Below, piece after piece: positions 16,188-25,722 of a stretch of DNA of 64,000 nucleotides. Made by a program: the position numbers and the translations under genes. The stretch is taken from assembly GCA_963750735.1 (NCBI GenBank), contig CAVVRY010000008.1, forward strand, positions 124,001 through 188,000, read 5' to 3'. Every line of letters starts with the position of its first letter. Within the stretch, counting starts at the first letter, position 1. The stretch is from JANTGF01 sp963750735 (lineage in GTDB: Bacteria; Bacteroidota; Bacteroidia; Bacteroidales; VadinHA17). The notes under the pieces were generated by a model, which did no database searches, was not told where the DNA came from, and worked only from the letters and a program-made list of their open reading frames with translations.

Positions 16188-18317
16188 ATGGCAACATTAC
16201 AATCCATAAGGGACAGAGCAGGTGTATTAATAGCAATCATTATTGGCCTAGCTATTTTAGCATTTGTATTGGGAGACTTCCTGGGAGGACAGGGAAGTTC
16301 TAGACTAGGGATGAAGAAGAAGTTAGAAATTGGTGAAATTTCAGGAAAATCCATCTCCTATCTTGATTTTGACAAGAAAGTGAATAACCTCACTGATATT
16401 TATAAATTATCAGGTCAAAACATAATGGATGAAGCCACTGTAACCCGTATTCAGCAAGAGACCTGGGATCAAATGGTTCGTGATAATGTAATGTCTGTTC
16501 AATATAAGAATCTTGGACTAGCCGTAAGTTCCGATGAAATATTTGAAATGGTTCAGGGCGAGAATCCGCATGCATTTGTTCGGCAGATTTTTTCTGATCC
16601 CAGCACTGGTTATTTTGACAGAGGGGCACTTATTAGGTTTCTAAAGAATATGGAAAGTGATGAAACTGGCAATCAGCAAGCATACTGGTTGTTTATTGAG
16701 AACCAGATTCATGATGAAAGAATGTTTACAAAATACCTTTCATTGGTTCGTAAAGGATTGTACATTTCAAATCAGCAGGTTGACAATGCATTGGCTGAAA
16801 ACTCGGAATCTGTTGATTTCAAATACATTATTCAGCGATATGCCAATGTAGCTGACTCATCTGTTACTGTTTCTGAGGAGGATATTAAAAAGTACTATAA
16901 CGAGAATAAAGATAACTACAAACAAACTGCATCAAGAAGCATTGAGTACGTTACTTTTGATGTAAACCCATCAAATGAGGATATTACTGCTACTGAAGAA
17001 TGGATCACTGATATTAAATCAGAATTTGATGCTACCAGTAATATTCCACAATTCGTGAATGCTAATTCTGAATCTGATTTTCTTTTTGATTTCCGCTTTT
17101 ATAAAGATGGAGAGCTTCCATCTATATATAATGACCTGTTTTTCAAAGAGCAACCAGACACATCCTATGGACCTTACCTCGAAAATGAAACATATAAGCT
17201 AGCACGGCTTGTAGAGATTCGCAGTTTGTCAGATTCAGTACATGCCAGACATATTTTAATTTCACCCGGTCCTCAGAGAACCCTGCAACGTGCAAAAGAA
17301 GTGGCTGATAGTCTCCTGGGACTTATAAATTCAGGAACCGACTTCGCCTTGCTTGCTACTTTAAATTCTGACGACCAGGGAAGTGCTCAATTGGGTGGAG
17401 ATTTAGGCTGGTTTAATGAAGGTGCCATGGTTAAGCCATTTAATGATGCATGTTTTTTTGGTAATAAAGGTGATAAAGTTGTTGTTGAATCGCAATTCGG
17501 TTTTCATATAATTGAAATCCTTGACCAGGGTCCCAAATCAAAGAAAGCACAGGTTGGTGTTTTAGCAAGAACTATTCAGCCCAGTTCTACAACCTATCAG
17601 AATGTTTATTCAGAAGCAAGTCGATTTGCTGGAATAAATAATTCCTATGATAAGTTTATTGCAGCGATTGAGGAAGAGGGTCTAAATAAGAGGGTTGCAA
17701 ATGATATCAAAGAGGCTGACAGGCAAATCCCAGGTTTAGAATCCCCACGTTTATTAATTATGTCGGTATTTAAAACTGACAAAAGTGAAATTGTTCTTGA
17801 TCAGGGAGGACAGGCAGTTTTTGAACTTGAAGACAAAAATGTTATTGCCTACGTTACAGAAGTAAAAGAAGAAGGAACAGCACCTCTAGATCAGGTTAGG
17901 GAAGATGTGGAATTGAATGCCAGGAAAAAGAAAAAAGCTGAAGCCCTTATTAAGACCTTGACAACAGAAATAGAAGCTGTTGAGAATATCGAAGATCTTG
18001 CTGATAATATAAATACCAGTATACTCGAGGCAAGTGATATTGGCTTCAACTCCTTCTCAATTCCAGGTGCTGGGATAGAGCCAAATGTAATTGGTCATGT
18101 TGTTAGCATGGAGGAAAACACCATTTCTCAGCCAATTGAGGGATTGAATGGAGTTTATGTTCTTGAATTAACTGCAAAAAACCAGAATACTGAACTTACA
18201 GCTGAAAACGAAAAAACCACCTTAACCACTAAGTATCAGAACAGGGTGAATTTTGAAACCTATAATTCACTTTTAAAGCTTGCAAACGTAAAAGATAAAA
18301 GATCAAAATTTTATTAA
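16188..18317 (+). CDS. PpiD/SurA-like peptidylprolyl isomerase
   Basis: A periplasmic folding catalyst anchored in the inner membrane. Residues 10-30 (RAGVLIAIIIGLAILAFVLGDFL) form the single N-terminal membrane helix typical of PpiD. A SurA-N-like chaperone region follows, and a parvulin PPIase domain sits near residues 345-445 (VHARHILISPG, FALLATLNSDDQGSAQLGGDLGWFNEGAMVKPFNDACF, QFGFHIIEIL). The C-terminal third is a further helical/PPIase-like region. At 709 aa it is longer than E. coli PpiD (623) but usual for Bacteroidota. It closes the coaX cluster, and the neighbours point to outer-membrane protein folding. Confidence 0.92.
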   Translation: MATLQSIRDRAGVLIAIIIGLAILAFVLGDFLGGQGSSRLGMKKKLEIGEISGKSISYLDFDKKVNNLTDIYKLSGQNIMDEATVTRIQQETWDQMVRDNVMSVQYKNLGLAVSSDEIFEMVQGENPHAFVRQIFSDPSTGYFDRGALIRFLKNMESDETGNQQAYWLFIENQIHDERMFTKYLSLVRKGLYISNQQVDNALAENSESVDFKYIIQRYANVADSSVTVSEEDIKKYYNENKDNYKQTASRSIEYVTFDVNPSNEDITATEEWITDIKSEFDATSNIPQFVNANSESDFLFDFRFYKDGELPSIYNDLFFKEQPDTSYGPYLENETYKLARLVEIRSLSDSVHARHILISPGPQRTLQRAKEVADSLLGLINSGTDFALLATLNSDDQGSAQLGGDLGWFNEGAMVKPFNDACFFGNKGDKVVVESQFGFHIIEILDQGPKSKKAQVGVLARTIQPSSTTYQNVYSEASRFAGINNSYDKFIAAIEEEGLNKRVANDIKEADRQIPGLESPRLLIMSVFKTDKSEIVLDQGGQAVFELEDKNVIAYVTEVKEEGTAPLDQVREDVELNARKKKKAEALIKTLTTEIEAVENIEDLADNINTSILEASDIGFNSFSIPGAGIEPNVIGHVVSMEENTISQPIEGLNGVYVLELTAKNQNTELTAENEKTTLTTKYQNRVNFETYNSLLKLANVKDKRSKFY

Positions 18318-18352
18318 TAATCGATTGTTAATCAATACCATCACGAAATAAT

Positions 18353-18381
18353 AAAAAAACCAGCCAAAAGCTGGTTTTTTT
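18353..18381. terminator. bidirectional rho-independent terminator
   Basis: The stem CCAGC...GCTGG (18360-18364 with 18370-18374), with a CAAAA loop, is flanked by seven A and seven T, so each strand has a hairpin plus U-run. It lies between the convergent PpiD-like gene and ftsZ and can serve both. Confidence 0.88.
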
Positions 18382-18400
18382 ACTTCACACATTAGGTTAT

Positions 18401-19852
18401 TTAATCGACGTTATCATGTAAAAAGGTATTATCCGAACTTAGCTTGGTTTCATTTTCATCATCGTCGTACAATGAATATTTTGACACCTTTCTCTTTACT
18501 GAATGATGAGGCTTGGTAATTTGTCTATTCTTCCGAATGTACGCGGGTTGATCCTCCAGTTCCTCTATCTCATCTTTATCATCACTTTCAAGATAACCTT
18601 GGTTTTTTAAATAATTCTGGTGCTCTTTAAGTTTTTTAATTCTTTCGGTAGTTTTTTCTTCATCTACCGATCTATTTTGATAACTCTCATTATCAGATTC
18701 ATCTGATAGTTGACTAAATTCAATTGTCCTCTGTGAATTATCATATTCATTCATCGTATATGTTCCAATATCTTTATCTTTAATTTCAAACCCAACATTA
18801 GTTGAAGTAACAATTTGGGACTCTTCCTTTAGAATTACTTTTTCAAGAGATCGCCGTGTAGCATATAATTCAGGTATTGAACTGGCCTCGAAACCTGTAG
18901 CAATTACAGTAACAGAAACTTTGTCCTTTAGATTCTTATCCACGGTAGTTCCCCAGATGATCATTACATCTTCATACGCTGCAGAATTAATAAAATCTGT
19001 AATTTCACCAACCTCATCCATACTAATTTCATTTTCTCCAGAAGATATATTAAGTAATATGCTTTTCGCTCCAGTGATCTCGTTTGAATTCAATAATGGA
19101 GATGTAATAGCAGCTTCAACAGCTTTCATGGCCCTTTCTTCGCCCTCAGCTTCACCTGTTCCCATCATTGCTACACCAGAATTCATCATAACTGTCTGAA
19201 CATCAGCAAAATCAACATTTATATAACCATGGACAGTAATAATCTCAGCAATACCTCTTGCAGCATAGGTTAAAACGTTATCAGCAATAGCAAAAGCCTC
19301 CGATAGTTTTAAATCTCCATATACTTCGCGGAGCTTCTCATTGTTAATTACAAGAAGTGAATCAACATTTTTACGAAGTTCTTCAATTCCCTCGACAGCT
19401 TGCTGGATTCTTTTGTGGCCTTCAAAACGAAATGGTATGGTTACAATGGCAACAGTTAGTATTCCTTCTTCCTTACAGGCTTTCGCAATAACAGGAGCAG
19501 CACCTGTACCAGTACCACCACCCATTCCAGCAGTTAAAAATACCATTTTTGTGTTCTTGGAAATGGTTTCCATTACATCATCTAGATTTTCCATTGCTGC
19601 CTGTCGCCCAACTTCAGGTTTATTTCCGGCCCCTCTTCCTTCTGTAATAGATTCTCCAATTTGAATTTTTACTGTTACCGGGCTATTCTCTAGGGCCTGT
19701 GCATCTGTATTGCAAACCAAAAAGTTGACACCTGCTATGCCCTGACCAAACATATGGTTCACAGCATTACTTCCACCTCCACCTATCCCTAAGACCTTGA
19801 TAATTGATGAGTTATCAACCGGTAAATCAAAGTTCATAAGTTCTTCAGACAT
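18401..19852 (-). CDS. ftsZ: cell division protein FtsZ
   Basis: The tubulin-like GTPase that forms the cytokinetic ring. Seen: GIGGGGSNAVNHM near residue 22, NTDAQAL, the tubulin signature GMGGGTGTGAAP near 109-120, and the T7 catalytic loop NVDFADVQTVM. After the core (about residue 320) comes an acidic variable linker of about 140 residues, then the C-terminal peptide NTFLHDNVD, which I take as the Bacteroidota equivalent of the FtsA-binding tail. It is the last gene of the dcw cluster, 45 bp after ftsA, and is followed by a strong terminator. Confidence 0.98.
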   Translation of the reverse strand: MSEELMNFDLPVDNSSIIKVLGIGGGGSNAVNHMFGQGIAGVNFLVCNTDAQALENSPVTVKIQIGESITEGRGAGNKPEVGRQAAMENLDDVMETISKNTKMVFLTAGMGGGTGTGAAPVIAKACKEEGILTVAIVTIPFRFEGHKRIQQAVEGIEELRKNVDSLLVINNEKLREVYGDLKLSEAFAIADNVLTYAARGIAEIITVHGYINVDFADVQTVMMNSGVAMMGTGEAEGEERAMKAVEAAITSPLLNSNEITGAKSILLNISSGENEISMDEVGEITDFINSAAYEDVMIIWGTTVDKNLKDKVSVTVIATGFEASSIPELYATRRSLEKVILKEESQIVTSTNVGFEIKDKDIGTYTMNEYDNSQRTIEFSQLSDESDNESYQNRSVDEEKTTERIKKLKEHQNYLKNQGYLESDDKDEIEELEDQPAYIRKNRQITKPHHSVKRKVSKYSLYDDDENETKLSSDNTFLHDNVD

Positions 19853-19897
19853 ATTCTTAATTTTAGTTGGTTAATAATGAATTGGTTTATTAGGGGG

Positions 19898-21217
19898 TTA
19901 TTCTAATTTCATATCGTTTTCAGCAAAAATCTCATTTAATGTACTCTTAAATTTCTCAAATAGGTTTTTTCGTGGTTCTGTCGGATCATTTGAATCTACC
20001 TCCTCTTCAATTTGTTCAAAAACTTCTTCACCCTTAATTTGAGTGGGTACGTGGTTGTTCTTCATATATTCAAAGCCCTTCAAAACAAGACCTATACTGG
20101 TTGAAAACATAGGTTGATTTATTGACTCGTCAATTTCACCAGCTAAGTGAAGGTTTGGTAAACCAATTCTTACATCAAACCCGGTTCGGAATTTCACCAA
20201 TTGAGGCAAATGTTTTAACAATGCTCCTCCACCCGTTAATACAATTCCTGCAGCCAGTTTATCACTATACCCTGAATTTTGAATTTCAAAAGTTACAGCG
20301 TCGATAATTTCTTCCATTCTGGACTGAATAATATATGCAAGGTTTTTAAAAGATATTTCCTTGGGTTCCCTGCCGCTAATTCCTGGAATAGTAACTACCT
20401 TATCATCCGGGGCTATATCACCCAAAGCTGATCCATATTGAATTTTTAAAGATTCCGCTTGCCTGTTAAGGATTGAACAACCCTCTTTTATATCATTGGT
20501 AACCACATTACCACCAAATGGAATTACTGCAGTATGACGAATCACATTGTCGTAATAAACCGCTACATCTGTTGTTCCTCCACCAATATCGACTAATGCA
20601 ACACCTGCTTCCTTTTCATCATCAGTAAGAACTGCTTCGGAAGAAGCTAAAGGTTCCAGAATTAACTCATTTATTTGCAGGCCTACTCTGTTTACACATT
20701 TTTCAATATTTTTTGCTGAAGCGACTCTTCCTATTACAATATGGAAGTTCCCCTCCAACCTTCTTCCTGACATTCCAACAGGATTTTTTACACCCGTTTC
20801 ATGGTCAACAATAAAGCTTTGAGGCAATACATGAATAATGTCTTCGCCTACATCAATGGGGATCCTTGCCATATCCTCAATCAAGCGCTGAATATCTTCC
20901 CTGGTTATTTCATCACTATCAGATTCTCTGTTGATATAACCTCGATTTCGAATGCTTTTTATATGCTGACCTGCTATGCCAACAAACACTTCGGAGAATT
21001 TCTGACCTGAATTTTCTTTTACTTCATTTACAGTTGTTCTAATGGCATTTACTGTTTCCTCAATATTCTGAACAACCCCTCTTTTCACCCCTTTTGATGC
21101 AGCTTTGCAGATAGCCAATACTTCCAGTTTTCCATTGCCATTTTTTTTGCCAACAATTGAAACAATTTTTGTTGTTCCAATATCGATGGCCGCAACGATT
21201 TGATCTTTTTTACTCAT
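19898..21217 (-). CDS. ftsA: cell division protein FtsA
   Basis: An actin-like membrane tether for FtsZ. The ASKHA motifs are visible: AAIDIGTTKIVSIVG at the N-terminus, VALVDIGGGTTDVAVY near residue 205, and IVLTGGGALLKHLPQL near 325. The SHS2/1C domain lies between the first two. The C-terminus after about residue 385 is long and acidic, ending FKSTLNEIFAENDMKLE, a possible amphipathic membrane-binding helix. 439 aa, usual for the phylum. Between ftsQ (36 bp) and ftsZ (45 bp). Confidence 0.97.
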   Translation of the reverse strand: MSKKDQIVAAIDIGTTKIVSIVGKKNGNGKLEVLAICKAASKGVKRGVVQNIEETVNAIRTTVNEVKENSGQKFSEVFVGIAGQHIKSIRNRGYINRESDSDEITREDIQRLIEDMARIPIDVGEDIIHVLPQSFIVDHETGVKNPVGMSGRRLEGNFHIVIGRVASAKNIEKCVNRVGLQINELILEPLASSEAVLTDDEKEAGVALVDIGGGTTDVAVYYDNVIRHTAVIPFGGNVVTNDIKEGCSILNRQAESLKIQYGSALGDIAPDDKVVTIPGISGREPKEISFKNLAYIIQSRMEEIIDAVTFEIQNSGYSDKLAAGIVLTGGGALLKHLPQLVKFRTGFDVRIGLPNLHLAGEIDESINQPMFSTSIGLVLKGFEYMKNNHVPTQIKGEEVFEQIEEEVDSNDPTEPRKNLFEKFKSTLNEIFAENDMKLE

Positions 21218-21253
21218 ATTGAAATATTTAACCGGTTATATATAATTATTAAT

Positions 21254-22033
21254 TCATCTTTTAGTACAAATTACCTGGTCCTTGTATTTTAAGTTAATTA
21301 CAGTATACTTGTTCCATCCTTCTTTATTTAAACCCTGCTCATATAAAGCATAGAGATTGTCAAATTTATTCTGATAGTTTTTTGAATCTCCAAACTTTAT
21401 CACATGACTTCCTACTCTTGGTATAAGTTCATATTCCCCATTTCTTGTAACATAAATTTGTTCGATTTGAGCTTTCCAAAAATCATCATGATATATATAG
21501 TTAGCAAGATTGTATACTCCCTCAACAATCTTATAATTTTTACTATCATGCTCTTCTTCTAATCCTACCCCTGTTTTCATATCACCCAGGTTCCAACCAT
21601 TGGCAACGACTACTCGGGCAGTATAAAATTCGTTCACAGGCATAATAAACCCTTGTTTATCAATATAATACCCCTCATCCTTATAGTTTAGCACCCTGAC
21701 TACCGGTTCGCGCTGATAGATATTAACATTTAAATTACCGTTAGAACTAGTAAAAACTTCTGCCGATCTGATGAAAGGATACTTTGCTGTTTCAATCTCA
21801 ATATTTTTAACATCAACAAGGCTAAGAGGATTCCCCAAAATTTTATCATTAGAGTTTATTATCCTTATGTATATATCGTGTGATGAAACAAATTTATTAT
21901 CAGTTGAATCTAAAATATTTACCAGGATGGACTGACATGGAATTTTATCAAGTCTGTCATCCACCATGCCCAATACAACTATCATGTATAAACCAATAGC
22001 CACCCACAATATTATTTCTTTTCCCTTTTTCAA
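21254..22033 (-). CDS. ftsQ: cell division protein FtsQ
   Basis: A bitopic divisome protein linking early and late division proteins. After KKGKE there is one membrane helix (IILWVAIGLYMIVVLGMV, residues 6-23). A POTRA-like domain follows (VDVKNIEIETAKYPFIRSAEVFTSSNGNLNVNIYQREPVVRV), whose last strand QREPVVRV is a recognisable FtsQ trait, and then the FtsQ beta domain. 259 aa. Identification rests on layout, on that motif and on the place between murC and ftsA. Its start overlaps the murC stop by 4 bp (ATGA). Confidence 0.9.
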   Translation of the reverse strand: MKKGKEIILWVAIGLYMIVVLGMVDDRLDKIPCQSILVNILDSTDNKFVSSHDIYIRIINSNDKILGNPLSLVDVKNIEIETAKYPFIRSAEVFTSSNGNLNVNIYQREPVVRVLNYKDEGYYIDKQGFIMPVNEFYTARVVVANGWNLGDMKTGVGLEEEHDSKNYKIVEGVYNLANYIYHDDFWKAQIEQIYVTRNGEYELIPRVGSHVIKFGDSKNYQNKFDNLYALYEQGLNKEGWNKYTVINLKYKDQVICTKR

Positions 22034-23436
22034 CTTTCTACAAAACTTATGTTATTCTTTTCTTTAAAAATTCTTTCAATAGGTTCAGCCAATTTATCAA
22101 TATCTCCGGCCCCCAGTGTTAGTAAAACTCCTGAATCCATACTCTTAACATAATCAATCACTTCATCAATTGAATGTATCTCCTTATCTTTTAGAGAAAC
22201 CATATTTAGAATCAATTCAGAAGTAACACCTGGAACTGGTTCTTCACGGGCAGGATAAATATCTAGTAATATCAACTTATCGAGTCCTTCTAAACTTTCT
22301 GCAAAATCTTCATATAAATCTCTGGTCCTTGAGTATAAATGTGGCTGAAATATTCCCGTTAACTCCTGATCCTGGAATAATTCCTTCACCGATGTTATTG
22401 TAGATTTTATTTCAACCGGATGGTGAGCATAATCATCAATATAAACGAGCCTATCCGACCGAAAACGAATATCAAATCTTCTTTGGATACCTTTAAATGA
22501 TTCTACAGCTATACGAATAATTTTTTCTGTAACTCCAAGCTGCAAAGAAACCCCAATAGCAGCAACAGCATTTTCAATATTAATTCTCCCAGGAAATTTC
22601 ATCAGCAAACCAGGTATCTCAATTCCCGGGCCTATAAAATCGAAAGAATATAAACCCTCCTTAATACTTATATTTTCAGCGTAGAAATCAGCTTTCTTGT
22701 CAATTGAGTACGAGAAAACGGTTAAACCGCCTGAATCCATCTCAAATAGTTCAGCTCTTTTGTTCAAGAACAATATTCCATTATCATCAATGTTATTTAC
22801 AAAATCACTGAATGATTTTCTCAGATTGGTACTATTTTTATAAATATCGAGGTGGTCAGAATCAATCGAAGTAATTATGGCTATATGTGGATGCAGCCAT
22901 AGAAAGGACCTATCAAATTCATCGGCTTCTGCTACTGAAATCTTTGGATTACCTGAAATATAATTTGAGGAAAAATTCTTTGAAATTCCACCAAGAAATG
23001 CCGTACACCCTAAGCGTGATGTATTTAGAATATATGCTATAAAGCTTGAAATCGTTGTTTTTCCATGAGTTCCTGCTACTGCCACCAGCTTAGTTCCTCT
23101 GGTAATTTCACCCAGAACCTGAGACCTCTTCTTAATCCAAAATTTATTCTCCTTAAAATAATTAAGCTCAGAATGGCCTTCAGGAATAGCAGGTGTATAT
23201 ATCACAAGAATTTGATCAATCTCATTAACCACCTTAAATCTTTCTGGTATTAAATCGATATTGTCTTCAAAATGAATTGCACAACCTTCCTCAATCAAAT
23301 GATCAGTTAAAGGAGTTGGTGTTCGATCATATCCGCCTACAGAGTATCCTGCAGATAAAAAATACCTGGCTAATGCGCTCATACCAATGCCGCCAATCCC
23401 AACAAAATATACCTTATGTATCTTTTTAAAATCCAT
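22030..23436 (-). CDS. murC: UDP-N-acetylmuramate--L-alanine ligase
   Basis: Adds L-Ala to UDP-MurNAc in the cytoplasm. Motifs: the N-terminal Rossmann GIGGIGMSALARYF, the ATP-binding GTHGKTTISSF near residue 121, EADEFDRSFL, SIDSDHLDIY and DDYAHHPVEIKST, all typical of MurC. 468 aa, normal. It abuts murG exactly (no gap) and overlaps ftsQ by 4 bp, so translation is likely coupled across the three. Confidence 0.97.
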   Translation of the reverse strand: MDFKKIHKVYFVGIGGIGMSALARYFLSAGYSVGGYDRTPTPLTDHLIEEGCAIHFEDNIDLIPERFKVVNEIDQILVIYTPAIPEGHSELNYFKENKFWIKKRSQVLGEITRGTKLVAVAGTHGKTTISSFIAYILNTSRLGCTAFLGGISKNFSSNYISGNPKISVAEADEFDRSFLWLHPHIAIITSIDSDHLDIYKNSTNLRKSFSDFVNNIDDNGILFLNKRAELFEMDSGGLTVFSYSIDKKADFYAENISIKEGLYSFDFIGPGIEIPGLLMKFPGRINIENAVAAIGVSLQLGVTEKIIRIAVESFKGIQRRFDIRFRSDRLVYIDDYAHHPVEIKSTITSVKELFQDQELTGIFQPHLYSRTRDLYEDFAESLEGLDKLILLDIYPAREEPVPGVTSELILNMVSLKDKEIHSIDEVIDYVKSMDSGVLLTLGAGDIDKLAEPIERIFKEKNNISFVES

Positions 23437-24555
23437 TCAAATAGCACACAATTTAATAACTTCATTCGCAATTAACTCAGCTGAGTTATGAATAGCTAAT
23501 TTTTTAATATTCCCTGAATATATTTTGAGCTTATTATCATTTTCAATGAGTTCCAAGGCGACAGGTATGAGTTTTATCTCAGCTTCCACATCCTCAATAA
23601 GAAGGGCTGCATCATTTTCAACCAAAGCCATTGCATTTTTAGTCTGATGATCTTCAGCAACATTCGGAGAAGGAACCAGTATTGAAGGTCTGGCTGTTAC
23701 ACACAATTCAGAAATGGTACCTGCACCAGCTCTGGAAATAACCAGGTCAGAAACAGCATAGGCTAAATCCATTCTGAAAATAAAATCGCGCAAAACAATA
23801 TTTTCGGGCTGGTCATTATTACTCATCGATTCTTTAGCAGATTCATGGTATAATTTTCCACACTGCCATAATACCTGAATATTGCTACTTTTTAAACCAG
23901 GTATATTTGCCTCAACAGCTTGATTAATTGTCCTTGCACCAAGACTTCCTCCCAATACTAAAATAGTTTTCTTATTAGGATCGAGTCCAAATTCAACAAA
24001 TCCCTCATTTCTTTTCTCCTGAGTCATTTCCAGATCCCCTCTGATTGGATTCCCGGTTAAAAGTATTTTCTCATTTGGAAAATACTTTTCAAGACCCTTG
24101 TATGCAACACATATTTTATTTGCGCCTTTAGCCAGTAGTTTATTTGTTATTCCCGGGTATGAATTCTGCTCCTGAATCAGTGTGGGGATATTCTTTTTAT
24201 TTGCAGCATAAAGAACCGGGCCACTGACGTAGCCACCGGTGCCAACTACAGCATCAGGTTTAAACCTGGATATTATATTTTTTGCACGCTGTAAACTTTT
24301 AAGAAGATTTATTAGAACTTTAATATTGTTTATAGTCAATTTGCGGTTGAATCCACTTACGGGTAATCCTTTAATTTCAAATCCAGCAGCGGGTACTTTT
24401 TCCATCTCCATTCTTCCGTTAGCACCCACAAACAAAATGTTGATTTTTGAATCAATTTTTAATAGAGCGCGGGCAATAGCAATAGCAGGGAAGATATGAC
24501 CTCCTGTACCTCCTCCACTAATTATTATTTTTTTACTTTGCTGCTTGCTCTTCAT
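23437..24555 (-). CDS. murG: UDP-GlcNAc:lipid I N-acetylglucosaminyltransferase MurG
   Basis: Converts lipid I to lipid II at the inner face of the membrane (GT28, GT-B fold). Seen: IISGGGTGGHIFPAIAIA at the N-terminus, GTGGYVSGPVLYAA, LVLGGSLGARTINQ at the second domain, and the UDP-GlcNAc site SRAGAGTISELCVTARPSILVPSPNVAEDHQ. 372 aa. Its start overlaps ftsW by 23 bp. Confidence 0.97.
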   Translation of the reverse strand: MKSKQQSKKIIISGGGTGGHIFPAIAIARALLKIDSKINILFVGANGRMEMEKVPAAGFEIKGLPVSGFNRKLTINNIKVLINLLKSLQRAKNIISRFKPDAVVGTGGYVSGPVLYAANKKNIPTLIQEQNSYPGITNKLLAKGANKICVAYKGLEKYFPNEKILLTGNPIRGDLEMTQEKRNEGFVEFGLDPNKKTILVLGGSLGARTINQAVEANIPGLKSSNIQVLWQCGKLYHESAKESMSNNDQPENIVLRDFIFRMDLAYAVSDLVISRAGAGTISELCVTARPSILVPSPNVAEDHQTKNAMALVENDAALLIEDVEAEIKLIPVALELIENDNKLKIYSGNIKKLAIHNSAELIANEVIKLCAI

Positions 24556-25690
24556 CTAATAAATCTTTTTGAATTCCCCTGCTTACACTTAGAATCATTC
24601 CAAAGGCAACACTTGTAAATAATAAGGATGATCCTCCCATACTTACAAAAGGTAATGTTTGGCCTGTTACAGGAAACAAATTCACAGCCACTGCCATATT
24701 TACAAATGCCTGAAAAACTATTAACAAAGTGAGACCAATGGCTAAAAAAGCTGGAAAAGTTCTATTTGCCCGCTGCATCATAGAACCTCCACGATATAAT
24801 ATTAACAGGTAGGCAAAAACCAATGGTATTGCCCCCAGAAATAAACCATATTCTTCAATTATAATGGCAAAAATAAAGTCAGAATACGGATGTGGCAAGA
24901 AATTACGTTGCACACTTTTTCCTGGTTTTTTGCCAAAAAATCCACCTGTGGCCACAGCAATTTTTGCCTGTTCCACCTGGTAACTATCTTCAGAATTTTC
25001 CTGAAAGAAATTCTCAATTCTACTTTTCCATGTACTGATTCTTCCTTCTTTGTTTATAAGATAAGCTCCACCAATAAATAAAACCAGAACCAGTAATCCA
25101 ATAGCACTAAACGCCACCAGAAATTTCACAGGCACTCTTCCTATAAATAATAATATCATTGATGTGGCAAATACAATTAGGGCAGTTGACAAATTTGCCG
25201 GAAGGATCAAAACACATACCAGAACAATAGGAATTATTAAAGGTTGAAACGACTCCTTTAAACTACTGATATTGCCTTGCTTTAGTGAAAGTAGACGTGC
25301 AATGTACATTACCAGAGCTAGTTTTGCAAAGTCAGAAATCTGTATTGTAAGACCCAATCCAGGCAGTGTCAACCAACGCGACGCCTGGTTCAGGCTAGTA
25401 CCCATTAAAAGCGTTAATAACAGTAATGGAATTGACAGGTATAAAAACATTTGAGATAACCTGGAGAAATATCTATAAGGGATAAGGTGTGTAACAAAAA
25501 TGATGAAAATACCAATTGCCAGAATTACTCCATGCCTCATCAGATAATAGGTAGTATTACCCCCCATTTTTGCATATGCTAAAGTTCCTGTTGAACTATA
25601 CACTGCCAGCAATGAGAAAATTGTAAGCAATACTATGACACCCCAGATTACTCTATCGCCCCTAAATAATTTATTTATTCTTTCTTCCAT
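24533..25690 (-). CDS. ftsW: septal peptidoglycan glycosyltransferase FtsW
   Basis: A SEDS-family polytopic protein that polymerises lipid II at the septum together with the class B PBP encoded nearby. About ten hydrophobic helices are seen. Recognisable SEDS segments are LTLPGLGLTIQISDFAKLALVMYIARLL, FLPHPYSDFIFAIIIEEYGL and MAVAVNLFPVTGQTLPFVSMGGSSLLFTS. 385 aa. Between murD and murG; its 3' end overlaps murG by 23 bp. Confidence 0.95.
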   Translation of the reverse strand: MEERINKLFRGDRVIWGVIVLLTIFSLLAVYSSTGTLAYAKMGGNTTYYLMRHGVILAIGIFIIFVTHLIPYRYFSRLSQMFLYLSIPLLLLTLLMGTSLNQASRWLTLPGLGLTIQISDFAKLALVMYIARLLSLKQGNISSLKESFQPLIIPIVLVCVLILPANLSTALIVFATSMILLFIGRVPVKFLVAFSAIGLLVLVLFIGGAYLINKEGRISTWKSRIENFFQENSEDSYQVEQAKIAVATGGFFGKKPGKSVQRNFLPHPYSDFIFAIIIEEYGLFLGAIPLVFAYLLILYRGGSMMQRANRTFPAFLAIGLTLLIVFQAFVNMAVAVNLFPVTGQTLPFVSMGGSSLLFTSVAFGMILSVSRGIQKDLLDEEQAAK

Positions 25691-25722
25691 TAACAGATTT
25701 AAAACAAATTTTAAAATTAAAA

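Noticed and set aside
19341..19664. 107-codon plus-strand frame inside ftsZ
   Set aside because: Antisense shadow of a conserved gene with no signal or domain of its own.
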